Origin: Piliocolobus tephrosceles
Taxonomy: Eukaryota; Chordata; Mammalia; Primates; Cercopithecidae
Length of the DNA stretch: 64,000 bases
Assembly: GCF_002776525.5 (NCBI RefSeq)
Contig: NC_045443.1
Coordinates: 42,544,117 to 42,608,116 of the forward strand
Direction of reading: 5' to 3'
Below the pieces are notes generated by a model. The model made no database searches, was not told the origin of the DNA, and saw only the letters and a list, made by a program, of their open reading frames with translations. Positions 44,787-57,681 of this stretch are shown here, piece after piece. The translations under genes and the position numbers were made by a program. Within the stretch, counting starts at the first letter, position 1; each line of letters opens with the position of its first letter.

Positions 44787-45430
44787 CAGGCGCAGTGGCT
44801 CACACTTGTAATTCCAGCACTTTGGGACGTTTAGGTGGGAGGATGGCTTGAGCTCAGCAGTTTGAGACCAGCCTGGGAAACATAGCAAGACCTCATCTCT
44901 ACTAAAAATAAAACATTTTTAAATTAGCTGGGGCCAGGGGCAGTGGCTCACACCTGTAATCCCAACACTTTGGGAGGCCGAGGCAGGAGGATGACTTGAG
45001 CTCAGGAGTTCAAGACCAGCCTGGGCAACATGGCAAAACCTCATCTCTACTAAAAATACAAAAATTAGCCAGACATGGTGGCAAGCACCTGTCACCCCAG
45101 CTACTTGGGAGGCTGAGGTGAGAGGATCACTTGAGCCTGAGAGACAGAGGTTGCAGTGAGCCATCATTGTGCCACTGCACTCCAGCCTGGGTGACAGAAC
45201 CAGACTCTGTCTCAAAAATAAATAAATAAATAAAATAAAAATTACCTGGACTTGGTAGCTCATACCTGTAGTCTTAGCTACTTAACAGGCTAAGGCAGGA
45301 GGATGGCTTGAGCCTGGGAGGTTGAGGCTACAGTGAGCTATAATCACACCACTGCATTCGAGCGTGGGTGACAAAACAAGACCTTGTCTCAAAAAAAAAA
45401 AAAAAAAAGAAAAAAAGAAAAAAAGAAAGA
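44787..45430 (+). mobile_element. AluJ-type element split by another Alu
   Basis: The left arm is 44787-44931 and the right arm 45239-45430 (GACTTGGTAGCTCATACCTG, GCATTCGAGCGTGGGTGACA), ending in an A-rich tail with AAAAAG repeats. It interrupts the L1M within AGTGAAG...GAGCCTAGACTTTT. Confidence 0.92.
44932..45238 (+). mobile_element. Alu (AluS-type) nested in the AluJ
   Basis: A complete Alu with an AAAT tail sits at the middle linker of the older Alu. AAATTAGCTGG (44921-44931) is repeated as AAATTACCTGG at its right end (45239-45249). Confidence 0.93.
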
Positions 45431-45600
45431 ATGAGCCTAGACTTTTTTTGTTTTTCTGTTTGTAGGGTGGAGAAGGTTTTTAACTGTGAATTCAATCTGT
45501 TTAATAGATTTAGGACTATTCCAGTTTTTTTTTCTAATAACTTTTATTAAATTTATTTTTTTCAATTTTTTTGGCATGTTCAGTTTTAACAGATAAACTA

Positions 45601-46604
45601 AGAAAATTTGATTCTTTTATCTCACTGGAGTAGTGTCTTTGAGAAATAAAATCTTAAAAAAAAAAAAAAAACAGCACCCCGGGGTTAGTTTATATGCCAA
45701 ATAAAACAAATTAAAGACTAAAAACAGCTGCATTATAACCTGTGAAGGTGAGGTCCTTTTTTTCTGTTTAAAATAGTTCTGGCTGAAACTTACAACTGTG
45801 AGAAACAAATATGAATAGAGCAACTTCTACTTCCTAGATAGGATGAGTGAATTAATTAATTAATTAATTAATTCGATTACAATTGATTAAGACGCTGCTT
45901 GCCAACTTTGCAGAAGGCACTTTGCAGCATGTGAAACAAAGAAACTACCTCCAGGGAGTTGTAATCTGTCCAGGAAATCAACTGGAAAATATCCACAAAT
46001 GCAGGTATGATCAAGCACAAATCAATACAGAGTGAACTTTCTATTTAAATGCTGAGGAAACAGAAATAAGAATATTGGAAAAGTTATTTGAAATGATTAT
46101 TAAATTATTTTAAAAGATGAGTTTCGAGCCATAGTTTAAGAAAATGAACATATATCAGCAAGAAGAAATAGGGATGGCACTTCTGGTGGAGAGAGAGGCA
46201 CCAATTATTATTTTATTCTTTTTATTTTGAGGCCTTAGCAAAAGAGTTGGCAAAGTACAGTGAGATTGCTACAGGGAAACCTGGGCAATGGATAACATTA
46301 CATTACTTAATTTCCAGGCCAACTCTTTGATGCGATTTTTCTCCCTAGTTTACTGATGAGAAGATTATCATTGATATTACTTATCAATAGGTAAGTTATT
46401 TAGATAACTTACCCACTGTCTCCTATGTCAATGGCAATCTGGCATCTGAACTCAGGCCTAAGGTCAAAGCCTAGCTTTCTCCTATTGTCTTACACTTTTC
46501 ATCAGCTAAGGAGCTCAATAATGTCTGATCAGAGACTCTCAACTGCAAAGTTATAATCAACTGTGATGTGACTTGCAAGCAATTTGTTGCTAGTAACATG
46601 TATG
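45601..46604. other. Spacer; A-run, AATT repeat and weak MIR
   Basis: AATAAAATCTT followed by an A17 run at about 45656-45672 looks like the 3' end of a retro-insertion, but no duplication was found. An AATT repeat lies at 45849-45873. A weak reversed MIR is possible at 46320-46500. Confidence 0.45.
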
Positions 46605-47720
46605 CATGCATTCATTCAGTAAGTATGTGCTGAATGCCTTGCCCTGTGCCAGGCATTGTGTTAAGGTGCCACAGATACAGCAATAAACAAAATAAACACT
46701 CTTCCTCCCATTGGGTAGCTTATTTGCTAATGATGAAAACAAACATTGAGCAAGTCATTATGTGATTAATAGATATTTACAAATAAGTATATCACCTTTG
46801 TGAAGCATTAGAAAAGGGACCCAACCTAGTCTGAAAGTCTCTATAAGGAAGTGACAGTTAAGCTGAAGTATGTAGTAAAGTTAGAGCAGGGAGGGAAAAG
46901 AAAGTGAAAACAATAAACTTTCAGACCTTACTTCATAGGAAACTGATTGTAGTATTTTTAGCAAAAGATTAACACAATCAAATGGAAACTGAGGTATAGA
47001 ATTTTTAGTAAAGGATGAATACAATCAGATTTTTCATATACTTATTCTTAGAAGTCCATTCTGACTGCATGGTGAAGAATAGAGGGGCGTGTGATTCTAA
47101 AAACCATTTAGGAGAGGATTGCAGTACCAGGGCAAGAGAAGAAGATGATGGAGGTCAGACTTGAAGCCCTGAGAGCTAGCTAGGATTGGATGCAGAAGTT
47201 CAGGGAAAAAAAGGAATAAAGAACAACTCCCAGATTTCTGATATTTGTAACCAAGTAGCTGGTAGTTGGCCATCTACCCAAATTAGGAATAACACAGAAA
47301 GAGCAGCCGAGGAGTGGTGTGGTAGGCAGATGATGAGTTCAGATTTGGCAAGTTGAATGCACATGTACAGTGAATGGTTAATTTGAGTGTGGCTTATGAA
47401 CAAGACTGCCTAGATTCCAATCCCAACTTTGCCACTTAACAGCTGGCCATTTACAACAAGTAATTCATCCTCTCTGAACCTCAGTTTCTGCATTTGTAAA
47501 ATGGGAATAATAATAACATCTACACTTCACAAGATTATCCTTAAGATTAAAGTTAGTTACACAGGGAAAGCACTGTTGTAGCACAACATCTGGGCTTGGT
47601 GAGCATCAGTAGATCTCAACTATCATTATGTGACTGTGAGATGTTCAATATATAGCTGAATGTATTGTTTCAAGTCTCAGAAAAAGGGTCAGGGTGGTGT
47701 CATTGTAGGTTTGAACTTCC
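46605..47720 (-). mobile_element. L2, antisense, split by a MIR
   Basis: The reversed L2 order: ATTCATTCAGTAAGTATGTG, CTGTGCCAGGCATTGTGTTA, GATACAGCAATAAACAAAAT, AAGTCCATTCTGACTGCATG and CAACTCCCAGATTTCTGAT. It resumes after the MIR at 47636. Confidence 0.8.
47385..47635 (+). mobile_element. MIR, sense, full length, inside the L2
   Basis: GACTGCCTAGATTCCAATCC, TTGCCACTTAACAGCTGGCC, CTCTCTGAACCTCAGTTTCT and GTAAAATGGGAATAATAATA, then a degraded 3' part. Confidence 0.9.
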
Positions 47721-48924
47721 TAGCTCCTTTGTGTTTGAGTGAGGGAGGTGTACTTGAGTTGGAAGCACTCAGTGGCCAATACAAGAACCTCTGAAGGTGT
47801 TTTCCTATCATAGAGAGGCTGGCAATGTTTGAAAAGAAAACTATTCCACCCCCTAGGTTCTCGAGTAATTACACTGAACATATCCTCCATGATAATCTTA
47901 GATATGCAACATAAATGAAGAAAGAAGTCTTTATTTTAAGCCACTTAAAATTTGAGAATTGTTTATTATTTCAGCACAATCTTGTCTATACTGACTGACA
48001 CATCAGTGAGTTATTAATTTGCAAATTGAGATGCTATGGGCCTAAAGCAAAATATTTTATATGTTTAAAGCAGATGTATAGTCCACAAATAATTTCCCCT
48101 GGACATGGGTTTCCTTCTAAGTATGAATCTAGATTATACCTCACAATCTGAAGAAGAAATTACTTGTCTCATAAAGTTATGTGGGCTTCTAGTTGAGTAG
48201 TTGGTACTGGGATATTGGAGACTGAGACTTCAGGAAGAACATGCTGGCACAATTTTCCCTTCATATTAGACAAAAGCTTAAAGAGAAGCTGGTCTAACTT
48301 TGATGTTATTTGAAACTACTCAACCAAGACTTTGAGAAATTAAAAACGAAGGAGCCATCCTTTCTTTTGTAATTGGAAGAGGTAAACATAAGGGAATGAT
48401 GCTTTCACATCTGTGTATCCATCCATTGTATGGAGCTGGACTGCGGTGTTATACTACGGAATAATACTTTGAAGGCAAAGCCCCACCTGTGGATAGGAAT
48501 TAAGGTCTCTCTAAGGGGAGAGGACTTTCTTACTCACAGTCATTCTGGCAAAAGGCAAATCTGTGGACTGGGAGAGACCATTGGTAAGGTAGACCATAAA
48601 CAGGAGATAAAGGATTTCATCCCCTCTGGATTTTACTCTTAGGCTTGCAGTTCCAAATATTCAGACTGCTTAAGTGGTAGTAAGGGTAGCTGACATCCTC
48701 CACAGGGCAGAAAGTGGGCATCTAGTTGGCGCCAAAACCCTACAGCAAGGACTCAATGGTGTGTTACAATGGATGACTTCGAGAGCCTCCATATTTAATA
48801 ACCAGCTGTAAGTCTCTTTGCTGTAATTTCCTCTGTTTTCCTGACCGTTCAGTAAAGTTTTGGCTAACATAAAAGCCTGGTCTCCATAGGGCTGGGAAGA
48901 ATTTAGAAAGGCTCTGTGACTGTT
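47721..48924. other. Spacer, nothing recognised
   Basis: No gene or clear repeat is recognised. Confidence 0.5.
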
Positions 48925-49035
48925 CTTAATTGCAGTAATGTAGAGTAACTCACTTAATTGCAGTAATGTAAAGTAATGTAGAGTACTACTTAATTGTAGT
49001 AATGTAGAGTAATGCAGTAATGTAGGCGTAACTCA
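48925..49035. repeat. Small imperfect minisatellite, three growing units
   Basis: Units starting CTTAATTGCAGTAATGTA lie at 48925-48952 (28 bp), 48953-48988 (36 bp) and 48989-49035 (47 bp). The longer units contain inner copies of the AGTAATGTA part. Confidence 0.88.
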
Positions 49036-50549
49036 CCTTGAAGTCAGCATGGCAGGGGAAGCATCAGTCCTTGGCCAGTGCAGGAATCAACAGGCTGGAA
49101 CTGAGAAACAGCCCAGGCACATGCAGAGGACTGGGAGCCCATGTGAAATACCCCTGGAGACTCCCTGAAAGAAATTAGAAGGAATCTGAGAAGGGCATCC
49201 TGCTCTCACACAGGTGGAGATCATCAATCAAGAGACACTAGGTTAAGCTGTGACCTCATTTGCCCTGGTGAGGCCAAGGGATATGGGTTACAAATAGAAT
49301 CCTGAGTGTATGCCTCCTTGGGACTCTGAAGCTTGTGGGAGTTTATCTGCCAAGTGAAAATCACTTTGGGCCATGTGTTGCGTAGAAAAAAAACGTTGAG
49401 ACATTCTCTTCTAGGCAGTGAGGAGCCCTGTGGGTTTTTAGAAAGGGAAGTGAGAAGATGAAAACAATAGGATACTGAATTTTTACAATTTTCTAATATC
49501 ATTATAGTGAACAGAGGTTTGTTTTTCAATAACTGTACTATTAAGAAAGTTATAAATATTGTTTAGGGAACTGTGTTTTCAGTTGAAACAAGGCAGTAAA
49601 TCAAGGTTGAAGCTTGTAGATTTAGTTAAGTAGAATGAAGGTAAAACAAAATCTCAATAAATCAAGAAAACCAACCTTAATGTAGGCCGTTCATTAATTA
49701 AAACTCACAGCCAAGAACAAGATTTACACAATCCTGTAGTGCCAATACTGAAATAGCATCTGCTTCCAAGCATCTGCTTACCAAGAAACTTTGCTCTTCT
49801 TACTGAACAATAGGATAAATCATGATCCTCCTATAATCCTTTTAAGACTGGAAGTGTTTCCCATGAAGGTTTCAAATGGCCTGGGCATGCTCATTTCACT
49901 TCAGTAACAAAATCCATAGATACAGTTTGCTCAGTTTACAACTTTGAAGTAGCAGTCATGCAAATCTCAAATTGTAGGTGTTTGGGAAGAAAGATGAAAG
50001 TTGAAGGGGGGGCCTGAGGAGATTGAGGGGAAGAAGAGCAAAAGAGTGGAATTCATTTTCCTACAGTGCAAGGGCACCCGGCGTGAAAAAACTTGAGGGC
50101 AAAGAGTCGTCAAGACTAAAGCTAAAAAGTAGATGAAGAAAATGTCTGATGATAAAGTCAGCATGCTTAAGTGAGTTGTGTTATATGCACATTTTACTTA
50201 CTGAAGTGCAGCCACATATGCTAGATAAAGGAAAAGAGAGAAACGGCTTAAATAGGTCTGGCTAATTTTGCACACTCTTCCCACTCAATGAGCCATCCTC
50301 TGTAGTGAGACTGAGATGGGCAACAGTAATCTGTTTTTCCCATAGTTTGTAAGTGTCTCTCACTGTGTGGGCATCTTACTGCACTGAGTATGAGTCTTGG
50401 ATTTAAAGATATGTATTTTTTTTTAACAACATAATTCTTAAATTGATGCCAACTACTTCATCAGGTGCCCAGTGAGGTGGGGGTGGAGGTAGAGAAAGGA
50501 AACTGGAAAATCCTGTCAGTGGATTTATTGCTAGTTGTATGATAGTCTC
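49036..50549. other. Spacer, nothing recognised
   Basis: No gene or clear repeat is recognised. Confidence 0.5.
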
Positions 50550-51110
50550 TGTGTCAATTAGGACTCAGGCAGATAAGCAGAAGCACTATGAATGGTTCAG
50601 AGAATAAGGGCTGCAAAGACTAGGGCTCACACAATTGTGGAAGTTGGTAAAGAAATCTGTGGAAGGCTGTTGCTTCAGCATCTGGTAGTGGGCCTGAGAT
50701 TTCTCAGCAAGACTGGTATTGAGAAGAAAAGCTGGATGTGAACTAGGGGAGGACAAGGACACACCAGAACCAATGAGGACAACTGGAACCCAAAGAACAA
50801 AATGGAACCCACATCTGCATCTAACCATCTACAGCCTGGTCAAGGCTGGAGACCTGTAGTAGAAGGAGCTGGTGACTTTCACCATGGAGCTACACATGCA
50901 GTAAGTCCAAGATGTAGAGAAACTAAAGGAGGAGATGTGGCCAGAGCTGAAGAAGCCTCAGGCTCAGTTGCAGCCCTGTAGTCAACAAGGTGAGGCAGTA
51001 GATCAGTGATGCACACAAGCACTGTAGCTCTGAGCGCCTTTAACCAACCTGACAAGCATAATGGCTGCCACTTCTCTCTGACTTCCAAACTGTGTGCAAA
51101 CTTTTCTTGT
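50550..51110. mobile_element. Possible old LTR, family unknown
   Basis: It starts TGTGTCAATTAGGACTCAGG, reminiscent of ERVL LTR starts, and has an LTR-like composition up to about 51110. The right end is not clear. Confidence 0.3.
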
Positions 51111-51954
51111 GCCCAGAATCTAATTCTAATCCAGAATCATACATGGAAGGGAATTCTAGAAAAGGTAGTCCTAATTTAACTAAGTTGGTGCACTCTAAAG
51201 CCACTTCCATCTCCAACATTAGGCTTTTCCCTAAGGGATTTCCAAAGATAATGTTAATGAAAGGTTTATTTTATGTTCTGCCTTTAGAATTCAACCCTTG
51301 TGTAAGATGTAACTCCACTACACATATTGCCATGTACTAACATTTTAAGTGAGAAAATTGCTACTTGGTTCTGGTACCAACATTCTGGCTGGTACATTCT
51401 TCTCCTCTCTTCCATCATTAAGGCAATTAGGGTCTCCCTTCTGAGAATACAAGTAAATCTACAATATGATGTTATTCAGCATTCTTCCCAGACAACCTCT
51501 GTATTTGAAAAAATTATTAAATATAAACTTTTCCCCATATTATGTTGTGGCTTTTTCTTTAAAAAGGGCTCAAAAGACCCTTATTTGTTTCAACTGACCT
51601 GTCAACCTGACATTTGATCTTCAAAAAATAAACCACTTCTTTTGAAGTAAAGGCAGCACTAAAACTATACATTTCCTATTTCTTTTTGTTTACTAAAGGA
51701 TATGTATTGGTGAAAATTTTGATATTCATAATTCTGGGACTTGACATTTTTTCTGTAAAACAATTCCACTATGGGAAAAGGTTATGGTACTGTATTCCCC
51801 TTAAGTCATGGTTTACATAAATATTGTTCCATCTCAGTAATATCTCAGGACACCCAAGAGCTTAGTGGTAGCTGGATTCTGAGGAAAACCATTAGCTTAT
51901 GATGACCATTAACCAATGACTGCCATTATGTGCTATTTAATAATATGATGAGCT
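51111..51954. other. Spacer, nothing recognised
   Basis: No gene or repeat is recognised. Confidence 0.5.
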
Positions 51955-52050
51955 CATTGAGGTCAGAGCCATGTCTTGTTCATATTTGTATTCAAAACAC
52001 CTGGCACATACTAAGCACTCAAAAATAATTATCGGAAGACTGAATGGCTT
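51955..52050 (+). mobile_element. L2 3' end, sense
   Basis: TGAGGTCAGAGCCATGTCTT, ACACCTGGCACATACTAAGC and ACTCAAAAATAATTATCGGA match the sense L2 3' end. Confidence 0.75.
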
Positions 52051-52194
52051 TTTGTGTATGACTTTAAATGTTTGGCTTTATAAGCCTGATTTTGGATAAG
52101 TGACCCAGATGCAGAACCACAAAGAATAGGTGAGTATAGAAAACACAAATCGGGTTGTGGACAAAGAAAGGGAGTTATTCTCGATCTATTTGCC

Positions 52195-52400
52195 CTTCTT
52201 CATTTCCATAAAAAACTATTTGTTAATTATATACTATATATCAAGCACCACGTCAGAAAATAGAAATATAGAAATAAACAAGACAGAAGCTTCACCCTCA
52301 AATATTTCACAGTCTTGTCTGGCCACAGACATAGAAACAAATTACTAACTTCCTGGTAAGTGCTTTTAATACAGAAGTGTATGCAGAGCAGAGGTGATCA
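52195..52400 (-). mobile_element. L2 fragment, antisense
   Basis: ATATACTATATATCAAGCAC, GAAATAAACAAGACAGAAGC and CACAGTCTTGTCTGGCCACA follow reversed L2. Confidence 0.65.
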
Positions 52401-54678
52401 AATATATTCTCTAATTGGAATCTTACACTGTTCAAAATGATGGCTGGAGCCAGTCATAGATAAGCCTAAGCTCCAGGACCGAGAGGTAACTAATTTTGAA
52501 TGCCCATTCTGGAGCAGAGAAAAGTTTACTAGGTCCCATCTCACTGAAAGTCTGCCTCACTTATACTCCAGGTCCACCCACAGCTTAAAGAAATTTTTGC
52601 TTATTAACACCTGCAGCCTGCAGAACCAGAAAAGTCACATAGGTGTGGTTTCCAAACCGAACTCAGGAGCCATTCATTTGCTCCAGTAAATTATTTATCA
52701 GATGTACACAGTGTTGTACTGCATCTTTACAAAGAATTGGGTTTGAGTCTATACTGTCATTCACTTATGTGACTAATTTTTACAGAGCACCTTCAAGGGT
52801 CTGATTGATTCCCGATTGCTTGCCTGGTGTGAAACCAAGGACCAGTAATTGCTAATGTCAAGGTGAATGTTAAGGAGCTTAAGTTAGTTAGATGACAATT
52901 TCAAAACAATGTGATAATCTCTAAGCAGGTAATTACGATACCATACATATCAGGAGCTATGGAGCGTTATTGAGTCACTGTGGAAGAGACACTAAATTTG
53001 CTTTGAGTAGAGTTTGGGAGAACTTCAGAAAGGGGATATTGTCATTGACTCGTCAAGACCAACTAGGAGACTACCAGATACAGAAAAGCAAAGGCTTCCA
53101 CAAATACTTAGTAAAATTTAACCAAGCATATTCTAGGTAGGCAACAATTTTAATGATTTCTTAATCATCTTCTTTGGGCATTGACTGACCCTAAAGGTAG
53201 CCATGGAAGCAAATTCTCCAGGACTGCTCGGAGGCTTCTTTGGAATGTTGTGTGACTCCAAAATAATTGGGAACAAGTGAGATATCTGACATATATGGTG
53301 AATCCTTGTGTTAATTGACTAAACATGTAAAAAGTGAAATTACAGCTAAGAGCACAGGAGCAGGTCAAGTCTGACCTCCCTTAAAACATTTACGTTTCAC
53401 TAGTAGTGAAAGATCAGCCTCCCCAAGAGTGTCTTTGGATCCACCAAAGCAACAAATATTCACTTGCTGCTCTGTGCAAATTACTCTGCTAGGCTTCATA
53501 AGCCTGGAACTTAATATGAATGAAGGGAAGATGTCAAATGACAACTAGAGAGTAGGAACCAGGCCTCCTATACGGTCTTTATAGGACCAATTTAAAAAAG
53601 CTTAAGTTTCCAATTATGTTTCCCACCTTAGAAACTCATTTATTTATTCTACTATGTAGCTTGTTCCTGAATTTGTGCTCTGTAAGCCTTTCTTGTTGTT
53701 TTAAGAAAAATCCATTGGGTTGAAATCAAACGGTAAATGCCCTTCATGTGGCATAATTATGCTTTACCACTATTCTCTAACCATCCTCTGGTTTAGAGGT
53801 TTCAGAAGTAAAGTACAATCTGGGGAACATTAGGTCCTCAGACACCCATTACTATTATTTACCATTTTGTTTTCACTAAAATTTCCATTAACTTTTTCTC
53901 CATCAGCATTAGATTATAAATTGCAATCAGTTATCTATTGACTAGAAAGAAATCTTCCTTGTAACGAATTAAGTAAATAAATAATTTTGCCCTCACTTTC
54001 ATCCTATTGGTTCTTGAGAGCCATTTTTTCAGCATTATACAAACAGTAACTTTTCACTAAAGGTTAGTAAAAGTAACTTTTCTAAAAGTAAAACTTTACA
54101 AAAAGTTTAGATGCTTTAGGTTTCCAAATACATAGATCAAGCCCGATAGTACAGTCAACTCTCAATCATTTATATCTATACACAGGTCTAGGCACACCAA
54201 ATGAGAGGGCAGCCAAATTAGACAACACTTTTTAAAAGATTTGTTCAAAGTTCCATTTGAGATAAATATATATGGGAGTTATAGAAGCATTATTTGCATA
54301 ACATATATCAAAAGTTGAACAGCACAGTAGAGACTATTTCAACTCCAGAAACTTCTTCTACTAACAAAGAAGATATATTTCAACTATTTGACATTGTCCT
54401 CATGTTAACTGAAATGTGGGCTAGCTGCTCACCACACAACAGTACACTTCAATTCACAAGAATGGGGTCTGATACAAAAAAAGTGAATTTATTCCGAAGC
54501 CAGTTTAGGGGAAGGGGTATAAAATGTCCTGCCTTTACATGTGATGCTTTATCTTTGGAGCAGAAAGTGGGCATTTTTTATAAGATAAGGGAGGAAATGA
54601 GCAAGGGCAGGGGTCCCCCTGCTACCAGGCAGTCATTTACGAGGCAGTTGAGTTGGTGCCTTCCTGAGCAGATGTTGT
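52401..54678. other. Spacer; possible L2 scraps
   Basis: A weak reversed L2 piece may lie at 52960-53060. A 128-codon open frame at 54294-54680 has no resemblance that I recognise, and no start context or splice signal supports a gene. Confidence 0.4.
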
Positions 54679-54692
54679 AAAAGTGGCTAAGT

Positions 54693-54989
54693 TGGCCAGC
54701 TGCAGTGGCTCATGCCTGTAATCCTAGCACTTTGAGAGGCTGAGGTGGGCAGATGACCTGAGCTCAGGAGTTCCAGACCAGACTGGGCAACACTATGAAA
54801 CCCTGTCTCTACTAAAAATACAAAAATTAGCCGGACGTGGTGGTGGGTGCCTGTAATCCCAGATACTTGGGAGGCTGAGGCACGAGTATCACTTGAGCCC
54901 AGAAAGCGGAGGTTGCAGTAAGCCAAGATGGCACCACTGCACTCCAACCTGCACGACACAGTGAAACTCTGTCTCAAACAACAACAACA
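54693..54989 (+). mobile_element. Alu (AluS-type), sense
   Basis: A complete Alu with an AAC repeat tail. AAAAGTGGCTAAGT flanks it at 54679-54692 and 54990-55003. Confidence 0.96.
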
Positions 54990-55003
54990 AAAAGTGGCTA
55001 AGT

Positions 55004-55524
55004 GGGCATGCTTTCAAGATGCTCTCCTAGTGGATTTGAGTTTCCAGGCAACCCCTGGAGGGCGAAAGTTCCTGGAGGGTTTGCTTTGGTCTGCAAATCC
55101 ACTGTCAACTCTGAAGGCAAGACCTGTCTTGGAGCGCTTAGTTAGAAGAACTTGGGCTGTAGGGAATGCCTGGTGAGGGGAGGTGAAAGGTTATATTTGC
55201 ATTTCTGAGGGGTTAAGTAGGAAACAGGGAGTCAGGGAAACAAGATAAGAGAGAGATAAAAAATAATAATTAAACCACCTCTAGAAAAATGGGGGTACTC
55301 ATTTATACTCAGAGACCTTATTCCCAGAGGTAAAAGTACTAGAAGTCTTTAGCACTACCTATTCCAGAACATGCTTTCTCTGTGGCAGAATACTTCCTTT
55401 TACACTGCACTTTAGAAAAGGTAAGAGAGCACACCCCGGCCCTTTGGGTCTTTTTGAGGGGGTACACATGCTTAGAAAAAAATTACTTAAATTGTGGCAC
55501 TAATACAAATTAAAAGCTAAAATG
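55004..55524. other. Spacer, nothing recognised
   Basis: No gene or repeat is recognised. Confidence 0.5.
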
Positions 55525-55745
55525 TATTGATCTATTGTGTTCTAAGAACTTTGTATTATCATATTTATTCCTGACAATAACCCTCTAACACAAATATTAT
55601 TTTCATTTTACAGGTGAGACAACTAAGGTTCAAAGAACTTACGTAACTTGTCAAAGAAGCCACAAATAGGATATGTCAAACCTAAAACTTAAACACAGGT
55701 ACTCCTAACTCATAAGCCCAAGTTCCCAATTCTATTCTAACCATA
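55525..55745 (-). mobile_element. MIR, antisense
   Basis: TTTATTCCTGACAATAACCC, TTTTCATTTTACAGGTGAGA, CTAAGGTTCAAAGAACTTAC and CACAGGTACTCCTAACTC give the reversed MIR order. Confidence 0.85.
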
Positions 55746-57625
55746 GGGACTGACATTTTTATAGAGTAGATATTACTTATCTCCCAGCAATGCCCCTATT
55801 CTCCTAGAGGCTGAGGTCTCTCAGTAAGGCCCAGAGCTCTTTCTGCATCATCTACAAGAGATCTTAATCTGTCACAGTGCCACTTCCTCTTCTTGGCTAA
55901 CAGTGCCCAGTCCTGAGGTTTTGGAAGACACAATAAGTAAAATCCCCCCTTTTAACTCAAGTTTCAAGCCAATTTAGAAGTCAGACTCAGGAATTGGTCA
56001 AGATTGAAATGTCAGTTTTACTACCCATAGAGCTGCAATGGTGACGATCCAGACTCAAATGGGCTTGCTTAAGCTCTTTTTACCCCATTTCCCTTCCAAC
56101 TCCTAGCCCCAGATGTTGGGACTCAAGCTTGTGGGAAGGTTTGGGAGTCTAGGGCAGATGTACTTTAAATAGGGTTGCAGCCTTGCTTTGGTCCAGGGCG
56201 AAGAGGAAAAAGAAACCCAATCTCCAATGCTCACAGCCTTTTAACAGATGAATTCTCTCCACCTGTGAATCATGGCCCAAGGCTGTTCTCTACCTGATGT
56301 CCTCCACCAGGTAGCACACTTAGCCTGAACAAGGATAGGTGAGCCAGAGGCAAGCCGTGTTGCTCTACTGGAGTCGTCTCCGGTGAGAAGAGGAAAAATG
56401 GCAGAAATGAGTTCCTACATCATAGGAACTTCCTTACACCCCTGAGAATGTGATCCGAGCAGAGATTTGAACCAAAGGGGATTGGCAATTATATTCTGAG
56501 AAAAAGGAAGTTACTGTGTATGAGCGAAGGGGCAGACAGTTGAGCCTGCCCAGAACTATTGAGACAAAGAAAGCGCTTCCTCTCCACAAACAAGCATGTA
56601 TCGGGCTACAGTATGTTAATTTTTGTTTTCAATGAATCCAACTCTGTATAGAGAAATGAAGGGTATGACTTTTTAAAGAAAAATGTGATGAAACAGTGTT
56701 TGGGGATTTCACTGTGATTCCCCCTCCTACTGACCCACTTCATTTCCTAGTACTCCTTTTGCTATTTTTCTCATAGCATTTATTCCCTTGGGGATGAGAA
56801 GATTCAGTCAAAATCCAAGGCTTTTGATTTTCAGATGCTTTGTTTTTTGAATTGTATAAACCTAAACCCAGTAAACTCAGGACCGAGGACAAAAGATGTG
56901 GAGAATACATAATAATGTAAAAGTCAGGCTGGGGGTGAGGGCGCTGTTTGGAGGCAACAATGGAGAGGTGTGTTATAGGGAAGTCAGAACAATTCTATTC
57001 TGAAGAAAGAGGCCTTGGGCTGTGGGCCTGGAGGTGCTTTACCTTCTTCCACTTGCCCTGATACTGAAGGGAGGAGCTGAGGCACATGGCCATGGCGTGA
57101 GCACCAGACAGGCTCTGAGACTCCATGAACAAGGGCCCTCTGTACCCCTTTCCCAGGTGGAACTCAGGATTTTCCTATGGCAGCCTGATAGGAGAGCAGA
57201 AGAAACATCTGCGGAAGGTGTCTAAACAGGGGTGTCCAAGACAGACAGAGAACGTGTCTCAGACGCCCAAGAGCAGTACAGATGTGGCTTGAGAGCTGCA
57301 GCAGAGAGTGCATCCATGGGAACAAGGACTTCAGCCTGGATGCCCACGTGGATAGCTGACAATGCCAAAACCAAGAAACCAACAGCAGCCAACACAGCAA
57401 CGCCCCAAAGGCCACCCAGGTTAAGGGGCTGAATGGTCTGAGATTACACTTTAGTTGGGTTATAGAAAAATGCTGAATAGTCTATTTCCTGAGTGAATAC
57501 ACTGAAAATCATACTCACTGCAGAAGTAGTAACAGTGGAGTATGTGTTAGGTGTCAAATAATCAGACAGTATATTCAGCAAATACCAGAGAAGTGTAGAT
57601 CAAGAAAGCACAGAACCCACCTCCC

Positions 57626-57627
<2 letters not shown>
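55746..57627. other. Spacer, nothing recognised
   Basis: GC content rises modestly near 57000-57420, with open frames on both strands, but no protein family is recognised there. Confidence 0.45.
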
Positions 57628-57668
<41 letters not shown>

Positions 57669-57681
57669 CACACACACACAC
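57628..57681. repeat. CA dinucleotide repeat, once interrupted
   Basis: About 20 CA units, a GG interruption, then six more units. Confidence 0.97.

Larger units (their letters stand above)
42185..45600 (-). mobile_element. Long old L1 (L1M), antisense, mainly ORF2
   Basis: The plus strand is the reverse complement of an L1M from 3' UTR into ORF2. Landmarks are TATAATTGACAAATAATAAA (42200), TTTTGTACTCCCACCAGTAA (42776), TGTTCAAATCTTTTGCCCAC (42986), TTACTGTAGCTTTATAGTA (43556) and GTAGAACTCACTAGTGAAG (44768), then, after an Alu nest, GGTGGAGAAGGTTTTTAAC (45465). It contains a T25 run (43613-43637), a TA repeat and a GTTTT repeat. All frames are broken. Confidence 0.88.

Noticed and set aside
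57022..57432. Possible exon in a slightly GC-rich pocket with open frames on both strands
   Set aside because: No domain, consistent frame or splice signal could be shown by eye.
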